In this document: in pieces, positions 1 through 13,700 of the stretch
Numbering within the stretch: position 1 is the stretch's first letter
Layout: each line of letters opens with the position of its first letter
Assembly: GCA_037179515.1 (NCBI GenBank)
Contig: JAXCGZ010000062.1
Coordinates: 74,501-138,500, forward strand
Length of the DNA: 64,000 nt
Direction: 5' to 3'
Source: Halocaridina rubra
Lineage: Eukaryota > Arthropoda > Malacostraca > Decapoda > Atyidae
Made by a program: the position numbers and the translations under genes
Notes under the pieces: generated by a model
Told to the model about the DNA's origin: nothing
The model's input: only the letters and a program-made list of their open reading frames with translations
Databases searched by the model: none

Positions 1-3000
1 TCCCCTTGAACAATACCATGGGGTAAGTTGCCAATGAATGCTGTGAATGGAGGTTCTGTTGGCATGGGTTTTCTTGACCTCCCGCTTCCTCCTCCTCCAC
101 CACCCCCGCTGTATCCTCGACCACCGTCATTATACCGTCCACCACCCCTGTCGCCACCTGCACCTCCGCCCCCACCTCCTGAACGATAACTATTCCTGTA
201 GAGAAAACATTGGTATAAACATCCAATACCTTAAATTTCCTAAAAAAAAATTGTGATTCTACAACACTGTTACTTGGTGGATGATTGAGTTCAATTACAG
301 TTGTTGGTCTTTTCAAATAGATAATCGAATAAAAAATGTCTATATAGCATACAGGTTGAGAGAAAATAAGCACCGACTATAAAATTTAATTTTATTTGAA
401 TTGCAAAATAAGAGATTCATGCAAATGTTTTAAATAACATTCCTACCTTTTATTCGTAGTTTTCTATGTAGATTTTATTCGTAAATTTTTATGTAGCTAA
501 TATAGTAAACTGTCCAAAGGGGCAGTAATTGGAAATGTCATTTCACTCTTTAATTATTATACTGATTAAATTGTCAAGAGGCAATATAGGCGAGTGCACA
601 AGATGCACTTCTAACAGTTTCTATAGACTTGCAATAAGCAATTAGACTTAGGTCAGGAGGCGTGCATACTTGGACTTGACTTTAGTGCTGCTGCTGATTG
701 TCATAATCATGAAGCTTTCAATTATAAAGGAGACATGGGCGTTGGTGGATATTTCCTAAGTATAACTATACAATTATTAAGTAACGGGCCTCAAACGGTG
801 GTGGTAGATGAACATCTCAGTGTCCCTTAGGGTAGTATTCTTGACCAAATATTTTTCATCCTGTATACTCATGGCATGAGGATAGGTTTGAAAACTAAAC
901 GATTTGCCTATGCTCATTATGATACCTTAATGTTATTGTTTCATCCCCGAAAATGAGACTAGCTGTTGCTGAGTCTTTGAAGAGAAATATTGCTAAAAAT
1001 AGTAATTGGTGCAAGTTCCTAAACTGAAGTATTGCTTCCAGTTTGGTCACTGTCTGTAAAATCTCATTTTATATTCGATAAAGCTTGCGTGCGGTTAAAT
1101 TTCTTAGTCCTGCATTAAGAAACTACTTGTGTAATAAATGAACGTTTGCTCGCTTTGCTTGCTGTACATAATTTATCACAATGTTAATCACCCTCTGCAT
1201 TGGGCTTTACCTAGATTATTACGTTTTACACACTTCAAGAAAGCAGCAAATGCTAATAGTTGTGCATTTTCTTTTTGTCAGATTTAATTCAAATCAGAAT
1301 TTAAATGGTTTTATTCCAACTACCATTTGGATATGGACTGAATTGCCTAGCCATACTATTGAGTCAATAGAACTTCATTACATTAAGCTAGGCACAAATA
1401 AATCGTTAAGATGGCTCTAAATCTGAATTTTTAAAATTATAGTGAAACAAAGCCTGTTTTACATAACTAAGTTGTACCACTTAATATGATTTTATTATGT
1501 CTACCTGCTCCTTTCCTACCTCTTCTGGAGCCATCTCGATTATAGTTTTTGGCTTTTTCTAGCTGACTGGCTGTCATGAAATCTATACATTTAGTGATTG
1601 AGCTGTAAGTTAAATTTGCACATGTTGACTTAAAGTAACAGAAGTGTCACATCCCCATGATATTTTATTCTTAAGAGAGTAAGTTAAAAGTTCTTTTCAT
1701 CGAGAATATCAACCATCAAATCGTACACACGCCGTGAGTGAGAAAGCAGGCCGGCCGGGCGTTTGTGGTAATGATGTAATTATGGCTACAGCATTAAACC
1801 ACCCACTCAACTCTCTATTTATATGACCTCCTTAGCAGGCACTATCTGGAGTTTAGGGTGTGATTCCCTTATCTCGAGGTTATCAGCATGGCTTACGTGA
1901 AAAAAAATATCAAGGAAAGTAAGAGACCATTGGAAATAACAGATTTCTTCACAGCTCTGATCCAAGTGTGACCCTTGCCATGGGACTTATCAAGAGAGCA
2001 TGAAGAAATGAAAAACAGAGCACGCACATACTACAACAGTGATGTTGGAAATCTACATCTCCAGCATGGGCCAAAGTTAAAGCTTATGAATTCCCTTGGA
2101 AACGATGGTTCCACAAGAACATACACTCCCCAACTTACGATCGAGTTAGGTTCCAGAAATCTGTTCATAAGTAGAATTGTTTGTAAATTGTGCTTAGGGA
2201 AAAAAAAATACTGTACAGTACATATATATGCAGTTAAAGTACAGTTCTTAGGCTAAAGACACTTAACTACTACATAAAACTTAAAGCATACAGTATTAAC
2301 GAATTTTAATACAGTAATAATACAGTATAGTAGAGTAATACATTAATAGACGGGTAGATAATGGGTAGGCATTTGTTGGTATATGTGATCAATTTTATCA
2401 AATAATAAAAAAAAAAATAGTAAATGTTTACTTTAATACCCTCCGCTAAAATAAAATGATACATGATTTTTATCAATAGGTTAAGATAAGTTAGGTTAGC
2501 TCACTCCCATGTAACATAAGGGATAATAAATGAAATTAAAGCTCTTTCAGTGCCTAAGACATTTTGAATGTTTTGTATTTTCATTTCACTCACTGAGGTG
2601 TGAATGTAAATATTTACTAAAGCAACAACCTCGCTTGAGAAGAAAGAAAAATATTGGTAATGGGCTAGTGGCATACCTTTTTGCAAGCAAGTTACCATAA
2701 GACAATGCACAATGTAAACATTAAAAAAAAAAAACTAAGAATGCTCTTAAAAAACTTACAACACCTCACTGACATGAAATAATGATATCCATACGCTCTA
2801 CTACATACATATTACATCTTGACATCGGTAATTAACAGTACAAGTTAACGATTAATCGGAAAAAAACAAATTAACCGCTTCATAATACGAGATCCACCAA
2901 ACTACAGCGCCAACACACTCGTTCATAATTACCCTCATATTTTTCTAATTACTCTTTAAATATGGCTGTCAGCTCATGAAACTTGACATTAAACATTAAT

Positions 3001-3106
3001 GCGTCACTTCCACTTAACAGCAAGATTAATAGCCACCATTCTCACAAGCATTTCAGTGTGGATTTCAATCTTACCGGGAGTAGTAATCATCCGAGATACC
3101 TGCCAT
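1..3106 (-). CDS. EIF4H: Eukaryotic translation initiation factor 4H, 5' part (partial)
   Basis: eIF4H is an RNA-binding cofactor that stimulates the eIF4A helicase during cap-dependent initiation in the cytoplasm. Two exons are seen on the minus strand. Coding exon 1 is 3106-3075 (32 nt, [10 protein letters not shown] plus two bases), ending at a clean GTAAGA donor. Exon 2 starts at 195 after a CTCTACAG acceptor and runs off the left edge. The phase-2 junction rebuilds an Arg codon. The joined product reads through a Gly/Arg/Tyr-rich leader (about residues 12-45), then the family block [14 protein letters not shown], whose AFIGNL is the RNP2 motif opening the single RRM. Known eIF4H proteins have the same layout: a short acidic/aromatic start, a GGRG leader, then TEPP(Y/F) before the RRM. 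The 2.9-kb intron holds an old LINE remnant. The rest of the RRM and the C-terminus lie outside the window. Exon 1 was found by eye from phase and family resemblance, so it is less certain than exon 2. Confidence 0.88.
640..1425 (+). mobile_element. Decayed non-LTR retrotransposon (reverse transcriptase remnant)
   Basis: This lies in eIF4H intron 1, opposite to that gene. Reading on the plus strand with stops and frame breaks, about 815-1000 gives a degenerate RT core: [21 protein letters not shown] resembles the SGVPQGSVLGPLLF motif. It is followed by FAYAHYD where YADD is expected, then [20 protein letters not shown], like the helix after the active site. The last part (about 1290-1420) reads [15 protein letters not shown], matching the S(F/L)xPxTxRLWNxLP block near the end of Jockey/CR1-type ORF2. 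The order is right for one element, shortened internally around 1050-1180. YADD is destroyed, so it is inactive. The left boundary is approximate. Confidence 0.72.
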
Positions 3107-4741
3107 GTTGGTTTCTCTACACTTTGGAGTTGCCAGTTTGCTTTAGACTGATATCGTACATAATTTATAAAATTATTGTTTTTTCATCTTGCTAAAAAAT
3201 TTGACCTCAGACACATTGATATATTGCAAAATGATCATATACTGCAGTGCATTTTGCTAGACGTTTTTGAATTCCTACCATTTTCGTTTAAAATTATTAA
3301 GGTGAAGCTTAAATTTAATATGTAGAACTTGCTACATCCTCGTTTTAGGTGTTACTAGTAGTCCCCATTGTGGGAGTGGACACAGACAGAATGTGTCTGG
3401 GGATTTAAGCCCCTCGGTGGGCTCGATCGCGGGTCTGTAAACTCCGGAGTCGAGCACTGACCACTCTGCTGCCGTGGTCACTGCGGAAACTGCTAAATCA
3501 CATAAGGTTTAATATTTATCTCTGTTTATGACTCCTGAAACAGAAATTTCATAACTTTTGGTCACCTCTCCATAAGGTCCACCATGACTAAGAGTTGCAC
3601 TCTCTGAAAGATGGTATATTAACAACAGCAACTTAACAAATAATAGTTACTGCATTTAATGTCTCTAGCACACAAGGAAGAGGGAGAATATTATATTATA
3701 CCTATTATGCCTTCATGATTTTGATAGATTGATAGGGAATAGGTTTTTCTCGTGGTCGGTAATAAAGTCACAGGTAAATTTTCACAGATTAAGCTACGTT
3801 AGGTTAGATTCTTATTCCTGTGGCTACTTTTCTATGAACTTTTCACCTGATTTTTTTTTTTTGTACCTGGATCCGGTTTTCTATACTACACCACCAAAGT
3901 TCAAAGTCTAAATACAAGATTAATCTCTTATAATAGATGAAAAAAAATATGTTGTCAAGATTAAAACGTTTTGTGATATTACTGTAAATGTTGTGGAGTT
4001 ACTTGTCATGCTGGAGTAAAAAGAAACATGAAAATAGTCACTTGGAAAACTGATATACAAGCTCTTTTCTTTAACTATTGCTGCAATATTTAACACATTA
4101 TATGATTTGAAATTTAGACTTTGCATACAATTGATAATGTAAATTTATATAGATAACGAACGTGCGCCAGTGCACGAGGGAAGATATTGTACATATATAA
4201 TAATTATCGTATACCTCATGTGCCTGCTACTCTCGAGAACGGCAAGAGTAATTGGTGCATAATATACAGAATTAACGCACCTAATCTAATTATTCAAGAT
4301 TTTACGTCTTTAAAATGAAATTTCTCCTTATAAAGAACCTTTTCACCATAGAAGCACTTTTCAACTTCTAAAAATAGGTCATAATTTGGCGGTCATATTG
4401 ATCCAATTTTTTTTTTCTTAATCGTGAATACTTCAATTCCAATTACTTATTCCAGGCGCTGTCATGGCGGCCCCCTGTCCAAAAACAACGTGCGGCAGTG
4501 TTTTGAAGGAGGTCACAGGAGCATGAAAACAGACAATTTATTGGGTCGTAAACGAAACTATTTTGTTGCACCTTTACTGACAAGGTCATAGGAAGTATAT
4601 ATCTTAAAACTGGCAAATCAGAACTGTAAAATAATATTACATATATCCTTTTTAAAGACGTAATTTTGAATTGCTCTGCAGACGTCAAACCCAAGTTTAG
4701 GAAAATCTGTTTTCTAATGCAATTAAGTTTTGTGTTGAGTC
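3107..4741. promoter_or_regulatory. Divergent intergenic region between eIF4H and MYBBP1A
   Basis: The two start codons are 1,635 bp apart and point away from each other, so both promoters and 5' UTRs should lie here. No TATA box is convincing. The stretch at 4140-4180 and especially 4450-4505 is GC/CpG-richer than its surroundings and lies 240-290 bp before the MYBBP1A ATG, so it is a candidate core promoter. A minus-strand SINE occupies 3358-3486. The rest is AT-rich and holds nothing recognised. Assignment is by position only. Confidence 0.4.
3358..3486 (-). repeat. tRNA-derived SINE
   Basis: On the minus strand it begins with a tRNA-like head. The A-box region reads GCAGAGTGGTCAGTGCTCG and the B-box region GCGATCGAGCCC. 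A body follows ending in a GTGTCCACTCCCACAATGG tail. The same head and body recur, diverged, at 5787-5956, 8623-8750, 11640-11778 and 39440-39536. It sits about 250 bp upstream of the eIF4H start codon. Confidence 0.75.
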
Positions 4742-7700
4742 ATGAAGGTCAAAGAAAATGCTCAACAGGGTAGTGAAGTTACCAGAATAAGGAATATTCC
4801 ACCTGAGGTTTTGGAAGCCTTTGATAATTTAGTTCCAGATGATCCTTCCGGGCAGGCTAAAGCTTCATTAGTCTTGCTGAAGCATGTGGATAAGCTTATT
4901 AAGAATCAAAGCGTAAGTTTTCGTATTATTGGATGTTATTAAATTAAATATTAATTTCTAACCTCCTGTCAGAAGTCTTGAAAGTTATATAATACTAGTA
5001 ATGTTAGTTCTTGATTTCTGTAGTTAAGGGAGATGCTTATGATTGTTTAATAAAGTTGTTTTTGTTTTATTTTAAATGGGTAAATGTTTACTTTTACACT
5101 CAGGAATAATTACATTACAAATTAGGGTAGGTTCGTTTACCCTCAGTTAAGGAACTAGCTGGAAATTGAAATTATTGTTTATTATTTGAGATTTTTTTCT
5201 TTGTCTCATCAACTAGTGTATAAGGAAGTATTTACTTTTAGATGTATATATCGACGTGGAGGTGTAAAAGTAAGGATTTATCAAAAGTTGCACATTTACG
5301 CTTCATGTAAGTTTGAAGAAATTTTGTATCACTAATTGGAAATGAATAGCCAATGCCACTATACTAAGAGTTCAAGTACAGTTTGTCACATCCTCTGGAT
5401 TGAAAATTCTATAAGTAAAAATCTGATACAGTAATGACATATAAATACTGTGCTATCAGTGTACACGAGAGCCATATTCCCCCTTATGAGGTGTGTGGCT
5501 GAGTCCAAGCAAAATATCTTGACTCTGAGGGAAGAAATTACAGAGGAGGGGACTTCTATTCATAGGTAAATTTCTATAATCCGTTGAGACTTTTATCCAT
5601 TTTATCCATATCTTCAACCTTACCATAAAACAGAAAATATAAGCGTTTAGAGAATTTGGAATGAATACAGAACTGTTAGGAAGAGACTTTTGAAGTTTAT
5701 AATACAGTATATGGTTTGGTGTGGTTAGTTTGCCACTAGATAAGAAATGAGTCGATCACTGGTATTATTATTGCGTTGTAGTTTTGGGGATCGCGGTGGC
5801 CGATGGTGTGAGTACAGTACTGTACTTTACTGAGGAGTTGACAGACCTGTGCTCAAGCCTGTAGTGGGGTGCTAGGAAGGGCATCCAGCCTTAATTCCCC
5901 TGCTGCACTTTGTCTGTGTCTACCTCCAAATTTGGGACGAAGAGTGATACAGAAAACGAGGATTATTATATCATGGTTATTTTATATATTATTTAAGTTT
6001 TTTGCATTTTATTTAACTTGTTGAGGTTGTGAACTTAAAAACTTAACCAATAATATTGGTGCTAAACGTAATTGCTTTTGTTTCTAATTAACAGTTGCTA
6101 ACATTATTTCTAGTAGTAAATAAAAACTTATTGAAGGAGAACATTTGTTTGATCATCGTTAAACACATAAAACAGTTAGAAAACAACGATTTAAAATAGT
6201 GTTTAAGAAAAACAATTTAGTGTTTTGACAAGTAACTGCCACTAACACATACTTCATGATTTATTCATATATACTCTGAGATGCTAATAAGAGACCCAAA
6301 CTTACATTTACATTACTACAACAATTGGATAAAAAAAGAATGGGAAATCCTGTAATTCAGTATTGCAGACCATACTTCATTATTTTACTTAGTAATCAGT
6401 TTTCAGCATTTTAATCTGCACTTTCCAAAATCTTTACACATAATCATTAACAAATTCCCTGAAAACTTTTCATTAGTTTACTGGTTTCAACAAATGTTTT
6501 TATGGCATGAAGGATGTGATATTTCATGTTTCATCCATATGAGTTTTTGTTTAAATGAATGGTCATTTTCTTTGTTACATAGCATTTTACTGGTGTTAAG
6601 ATTTTTTGTCACTGGATAGTTTTATAATTTTCAGTCAACATTATAAAGCAGATGCTAAATTAATATATTTCCATCTATGAGACTATAGAGTTGGCATGAA
6701 TAATTTCTGAAATTATGTTCTTAATTTTGTGCAATAATTCTCGTATAGAGCACATAATTAATCTAAGTTCTAAGGAGTATATCATATTTTAACATCTCTC
6801 TTGTGGATCTCTTCCAGACTTTTAAATTTCATGAAGATGTTATTTACATCATCACTCGACTCGTCAGTGGGTTGTCATCTAGTAGACAAAGAGTGCGTGA
6901 AGGTTTTTGTTCTACCTTACAAGCATTACTACAGCTACAGCCTTCAGTTGCATCATTTACATATGAGACCATTAAGGAAAAATCCACGGGGAAAAAAAAT
7001 CTGAAGAAGGATGTAAATACATGATGATGTCATTTGTATATACTCGTAACTATGATTTTTTTTCTTGTCACAAAGTGGGATTGTCTTATGTGGATGTTTT
7101 TAAAGAAAGTTACAGCCCTTAATGCATTTTGTTTTAAAGTGACTCTTGACTAATTGAGAGAGATAAATTGTTCTTTGATTTGGTCATGAGTAGAAGTATG
7201 TTGTACAGTAGATTGTGCAATTCACAGTTGTGCATGTTTTTAAATTTCTATTTCCATTATAACGGTGAAAATTTTTAAATATTTTGCAAATCTTACAAAA
7301 ATTCGTAAGTGTGAACTATTGCAAGTTGTAGCACTGTACATCAAAAGACCATTTTTAATTTGTAAACCAGTGACTTATCAAAACATTAATGCACATATGT
7401 ATTGTAGGTGACATTGTATGAAAGTAATTTTCTTTATTATAGGAAGTAAGAGACAACTTTACAGGGGAGCTCTTAGGCTACGGGGCTCTCATTCGTTCTG
7501 GCCAGGTCAAGAACAATGAAGCCATGAAAGACGAGATCATCAAACGATTGTTTTGGCTGAAGGAAAAAAAGCAATACTATGAAATTGTTGTTTCGCACTA
7601 TCTGGTTCATATGATGGAGAAGGTAAATATGTCTAGTTGACTGTACTTTTTTTGTTTTTCAAGAGCTGTGAGATTAACCCTGTGTCAAGAGAGTTGTTTG

Positions 7701-10700
7701 AACTTCTGTATAAACAGATAAAATATGTGATTGAAAGACATCCCATCACAAATTTTGGCATTATTCAAATAAAAATGAATTCATGTCATTTCATCTCTTG
7801 CTTTCAGATACACATTTACAATTTGGTGCATACAGTTTTGGAAAAGTTTAGTAGTCATGTCAATCATAGAAATGTAGAGGAGGGCTAGCTTTGCCAGTTG
7901 CAATAGCTAGCTTTGTATTATTTTGTAATCTCTCATAATACTGTAATTCATGGCCAGAATTGCAGTATATATTCGAACCCTGTTCGTGATCATAACTTTG
8001 CACTGTCGTAAGTTGCATAGGTCATTTTTTGACGACTACCTGTACATCAAACTGGAATTATTTTGAGTTGCCTGGTGTTTTTCCCAGCCAAGTAATCTTG
8101 ATCCTTAACTATCTGTGTGTCATGTCATCAAATGATAAAAGCCTAAGCATAAATATGTAATTATTTGTATAATTGTAAAAATAATATCAGGCTCTCAATT
8201 GTAGTTGGCACTTGCATAAACTTATGTTGGCAAGTAACAGTCCATATAATTTTTAAATATGGCACCCATCTCATTGTTTTGTTTATTATTTCCTATTTGA
8301 TTTTCTCTTTCAGTATAGTAAATTCGTCTTTTACCAAGAGATAATGCCCCGACTCAGTAAAGACTTATCTGCACCAGTAAAAGAACTGACACCCTGTTTG
8401 TTATGGCTGCAGTTAATCATTCTGCGAAAGTTTCCAGAAAGTGCTCAGTCCCATTTCAAAGAAACTCTTAGTCCGGCCAGTTATGCTAGTGTTGCTAAAA
8501 TTATTGTGGTAAGTACATATGCTCTCGTTTGTAGCTGTATGTTAAGGGAACATTAATAGTTATAAAATTGTTCATCTGATTGTGGGAACATTGAAATTTT
8601 GCCGTTCACAACCAGTTGTACTCGGGACCGCCGTATTGTATCAGTAGATTGCTTGATTTGTGAGGTGACGTTCTCGTGCTCAAGCCCGTGACAGGGCAAT
8701 AGGAAAGGCATCCAGCCTAATTTCCCTAGTTTCAATCTGCCTCTGGCATTTATTGACTGTAAATAGTAAAATTTGAAGTAGTTGTATGTAGATTTGTATC
8801 CTGATGGTGGGGAAGAAAGAATCCAATACCTGTATTGACCAAACGGGATTAAGGAATGAGGGCTGGCAATCCCTTCCTCCCTGATTTTTCCCTCACCTCT
8901 GATCATCTGAGAAAAAAAGAGGATAATGTGGAGGGTGTGATAAAAGCCCAGAACGCTCCCTCTTTTGTTCATTTTTGGTCGCCTTGCATTCTTCATGGAG
9001 ATATAGCCTCATTTTATTAAAAATTAATATACAATCTGTATGTTTCTTGACAGAAAACTTCGGCTGATATACCCAATGTCCATCCATGTCTTAGTGAATA
9101 CATTGCAAGTTTAGCGGATCTAACACCTAAACACAGTCAGTCTAGGTTGGTTGAGTATTGGCTTGAAGGATTGGCTCCATATTTAAAACAGCCTACCACA
9201 AGCTGTTTGCAGCTTCTCTTCAATGCCTTACAGGTGAGGATTTTTAATGATCTACTATTGTATATTCTTTGTAATATATATTGTACTGATTATGTTTTGA
9301 TATAGTAATTAGGACTTAAGAAATTTAGCTTTTGCAGTGGTTTGATCTTGTTCATTGTATAGTGTTCATAAGTGTGACAGTGAGCAAATGATTATGGTTA
9401 GAGAGATGGGAATGTGTTTTAAATTGTCCTGTTGTGCATTTTTCTTCCTTTGGTTTAAACCATCCTGCTGACTGGGTAGAAAATAGTGAGCTTAAGAAAA
9501 GTAGATATTTTGTGACTTGCTGCTTATGATCAGTGTTAAAATATTGTTTATATGGATTCTCATGGCTTTATTTCTTATATACCAATAGTATATGGATATA
9601 TAATAATATATTTACCACATTTTAGTTAATATTACTGAAACTGAAGACAGCTGAAGAGGTCAAGAAAGTGTGCACGCCCGAGGCTATTCTGCAGCTTCGA
9701 AATGTCATGTCCCTTCATGATAAAAATTTGAGTGCCTCAGCTCGCGGTGTAGGATCAGCTTTATTGCAGTTGGCTACCACTAATTATGAAAAGGATAAGT
9801 AAGTTGCTCTGTTTAGTTTTTTGTTTTTATTGTTTTTATCATATAGTATATGTAATTGTTTGTTAGTGTATTAGAAAATCATTGTAAAAAATGGTGGAAA
9901 GGAGAGCAAGCATCACATTAAATAAGCTTCGGCCAGTGGTAATGGAGGATATGGAAGATGTTTTAAGGATGATCTAGGTCTTAAGAAGCAAATCTACTTG
10001 CTTTAAAAACACTACATGTTACTACAATTAGATCACCTCGCACATTTGTGAAAAGTAAATACTGAAATCCTGTATTTAAGGAATTGTCTCCTACTCACTT
10101 CTGACATATAAGGAGTTTAAAAAATATGTCAGTCTCTTGTGCTGACTAAGAGAATAAGGGGAGTGAGGAACTGACAAGCCATTCCTGAGTTTTTTCTTCC
10201 ATAAAGCTGATAAAAGGCTGAAGATGCTAAGGGTATAATAAAGCCCTTGTGACAACCTTGTTTGTTTAGTTGCAGCCATGCTATTGGATATTTAGGGATC
10301 AGGTAATATGTTGAAAAAATGAAAAACACAATTAAAGTATTTAATATATGCTGCTTTAAACAGCTGGTATGATATGCATTATTAATAGTAATTATTTCCT
10401 ATTTTCACTTTACAGCAGTGTGCAGTTAGCCGTAGCACAAGTAATTATTGAAAAGCCTGGGAGTGCTCGCTTCGACCAGTTAACAGGAACCAAGTTATTG
10501 AATCAAATGAAATGGCATTTTACCCCCGCTACTGTAAAGGCTGTCAGTGAAATCGTTAGGAAAATCATATATAATGTAAGTATTTGAAGCTCTATCCTTT
10601 CTCGTGCTTATGACACTGGTCAATTCGCAAAGTTGTGATGTTGAATATATTTTTATATTTTTGAGGTATTCCTTGTGGTAGGGAAGTAAAATACCTGCCT

Positions 10701-13700
10701 TGTATTCCCTGTATGCAATAAGAATAAAACAAAAGTGATAGAGGAGCAAAGGATTCGCATTCTTTTCTTTTTTCCACAATATGGCTGATAGAAGAGGTGA
10801 GACTGTGGTCTGGGCTTGATGAAGCACTTCTACCTCCTCTTATTTTTTATAGATGTACCCAGCCTGCAGGCCATAGCGGGATATGACACTAATTTTATTT
10901 TAATTAATAATTATTATTTTTTTTTTAAGCATACTTAGTCTTCAACCAGATAATGGTTAGATATTCCAGTGCTCTCTCTTCTTGACATGTACATCCAGTA
11001 TTCGTCCATTCATCCTCTTGGCCACTCTACATAATCTGTTACTGTTCCATCAACTACTTTACTACCATCCACTTTGAGCCATGTATTTTTAGTCTCAGCA
11101 TTAGCACACCAACTCGGTTTCACTGCATTTCTCAGTTATTATTTTCCAGACACTAAACTCGCCTCACGAGTCGGGCAGATATAAATAGAATACTGATGGA
11201 AAATTTTTCCTTCCTCAGATATGTACTGAACTATCTACTATTGAATGGTAATTTCCTTTTAACCTTCCAGGAAAATGGTGAATTTAAATCTACTGATAGA
11301 ACTGGGGCAGCCGTCTTTTTAGGGAGATTAGTACCTCTGCCTCGAATGAGCTCTCCTGAATATGAGGACTGGCGTAAGGAACAACTAATCCTTCTAATGT
11401 CTTTAGCACTCTTCAAAGATTATAACAGACAGACGCTGTTACAAGAATACCGAGAAGTATTTTTCAGGTAAGTATGCGAAAAGCATATTGTATTGTGGTT
11501 GTAAGGGTCTGAGAAGGTTGTTGTTGAGAAAATTCCACCCTTATATTACTTGCATGTTGTAAGAGACTGAGAGTATGTCAGGCCATAAATAAACCAGTCG
11601 CCTCTCCCAGGTAGGTTTTCAGCCTGTCAGTGGGATCAGTCTGACAGTTGATACTTGAGGAATTGTAGCTAGGGAATCAAGATTGGATGCCCTTCCTAGT
11701 TTCCTATTGTGGACTTGATCATTTGTCTAACAATACCGGAGTCTTGCATGCTGACCAATCGCCCACCGAGGTCCCCAGCTTTTCTTTAACAATGATCTAT
11801 ATATGCCTGAAGCTGGCAGGATGCCTCAACCAGTTAAAGTAGAGGGGCAACAGGGCTTTTACGTCCCCTGCCCATCTTCGCCCTTTCAGTCAGCTGTTGA
11901 TGATAAGAAAAATAAAATCTGTTAGGAGGAGATTCACAGCTTTTTACCACCCTAATTCTATTATATGGCTCTTGGTACACAGGGATTATGGTGTAGAATT
12001 CTCTCTCCCACCAATGAAATATCATAAATTACTTCTCAATATCAAGTACCTTTACGAATATAGAATTATACTTGTAATTGTTTGGTTTTCTACATAAATT
12101 AGCATTAGTCTCTGGACATTTTGTTTCACATTATTTGTAGTAGCTATAAAAGATTTGACAAATGTTAATTATGTGACATGTACCGAAGCTGAATATCATG
12201 ATATTTAAAGATGTTTGCAAAATGTGCTAAGATATGTGTTGAAATGGATGAAAAGTATGGCATTTATTAATTCTTCAGGAAACCTGGTGACAGGATACAT
12301 AACTATGTATGCAAACAAATGTTCGTCTCCAAAAACAGTATATAAGTAAGCAAGAAACTTGCTCTTTCCCGCAAATATCATTTTATATTTCTGTAATCGG
12401 ACATTTAAGTTTTCCATTTATAGTTATGTCTACTATGCTCCAGTATTATTATTATCATTATTATTATTATTATTATTATTAATATTTATCTACCTTCCAT
12501 GTCAGGAAGCGAACCAGGGAGCTATAGACTGTAGATCCACAGATTGGTTCACTGTACCACGGGCTGCTGGGGGAGAGGGAGCTGGAGTATCTGCTGGTTA
12601 CATGCTGATGGGGGGCATACCACTGAGACCATTAATGTTATTTGAAGATATTTAAAAAAACGTTATTGCATTGCATTAGTTCTATCACCATGTAGTAGGT
12701 TGGCCCATGGCACCAGCTGCCCATTGCAACACTAAGCTGAAAGGTCATTTGGACTTCAATAGGACTGTCCGGGACAGTTTGATGTTAAGTCTTCTTTCAG
12801 TTACGATTCTTTTTCTATGCCTACATCAACACCGAATATTCTTGGATATTCTTTACACATCTCTTTATTATCCCCTCACATCTGATAAGTCACAACACTT
12901 GCCATCTGTTTCTCTTTACTTTTTGTTTTCTTAGTGCACAGGCCTGATGAGGGCAGATTTATTTATTTTTTCTTTTTTGCCCGTCCCGGTGTCACAATAA
13001 AAAAAATATATAAATAAAATCATTGCACTGTAACTAGTTTTTAACTAAGAATACTTTTTTTCAGATGCCTTAGTCATCAGATGTCTCATAACATCACTGA
13101 ATACCGGCCTCTCTTACATTATATAACCCAGGAAGCAGACAAAGTGGTCAAGACATCACAAGACACTCAGAATCCACGTTTGCAACCTAAATTTCAAGTT
13201 ACTTGGGACAAGATCATGGGCAGGTTAGCTGAAATAGAAAATGAAGAAAAGCTCTCGCTCATTGCATCCAATATATTTCAGGTAATCCTTTTACAGTGTC
13301 AAGTTATTCTCTTACAGTGGATTATTATTTTGTAAATAAAATATTTTGTAGAGTTCAAATAAGTCCCCGGTACAGATGTGGCCACCCTGCAGAGACATGT
13401 TTGCAAATAGTACTAGGACTTATTGCAAATGTAGTACTATCATCTACCTTATATATTCCGGTGCCATTTTTTTCAGGTGTTATATGGCCAGTTGCTTCTC
13501 CATCTACTGGTAAATGCAACAGAGGCTAAGGAAATTCTTGATGAGCTCAATAATAGCTACAGAGAGGCAAGGAGAGTGAAAACAAAAGTAAGAGATGATT
13601 TTGATGAAATTTCCTGGGTTGATATGGTCGTTGAGACGCTCCTGTCATTGTTACCACGTGAAAATACTCTCTTCAGAGCACTGGTCCAGGGAGTGCTGTG

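Noticed and set aside
1500..1575. Minus-strand [20 protein letters not shown] frame as an eIF4H first exon
   Set aside because: It looks attractive but has no donor in the phase needed by exon 2, whereas 3106-3075 fits both phase and family start.
1940..2010. Similarity of CCAAGTGTG...CCATGGGACTTATCAAG to MYBBP1A exon 17
   Set aside because: About 30 bases with a gap and no extension on either side; likely chance.
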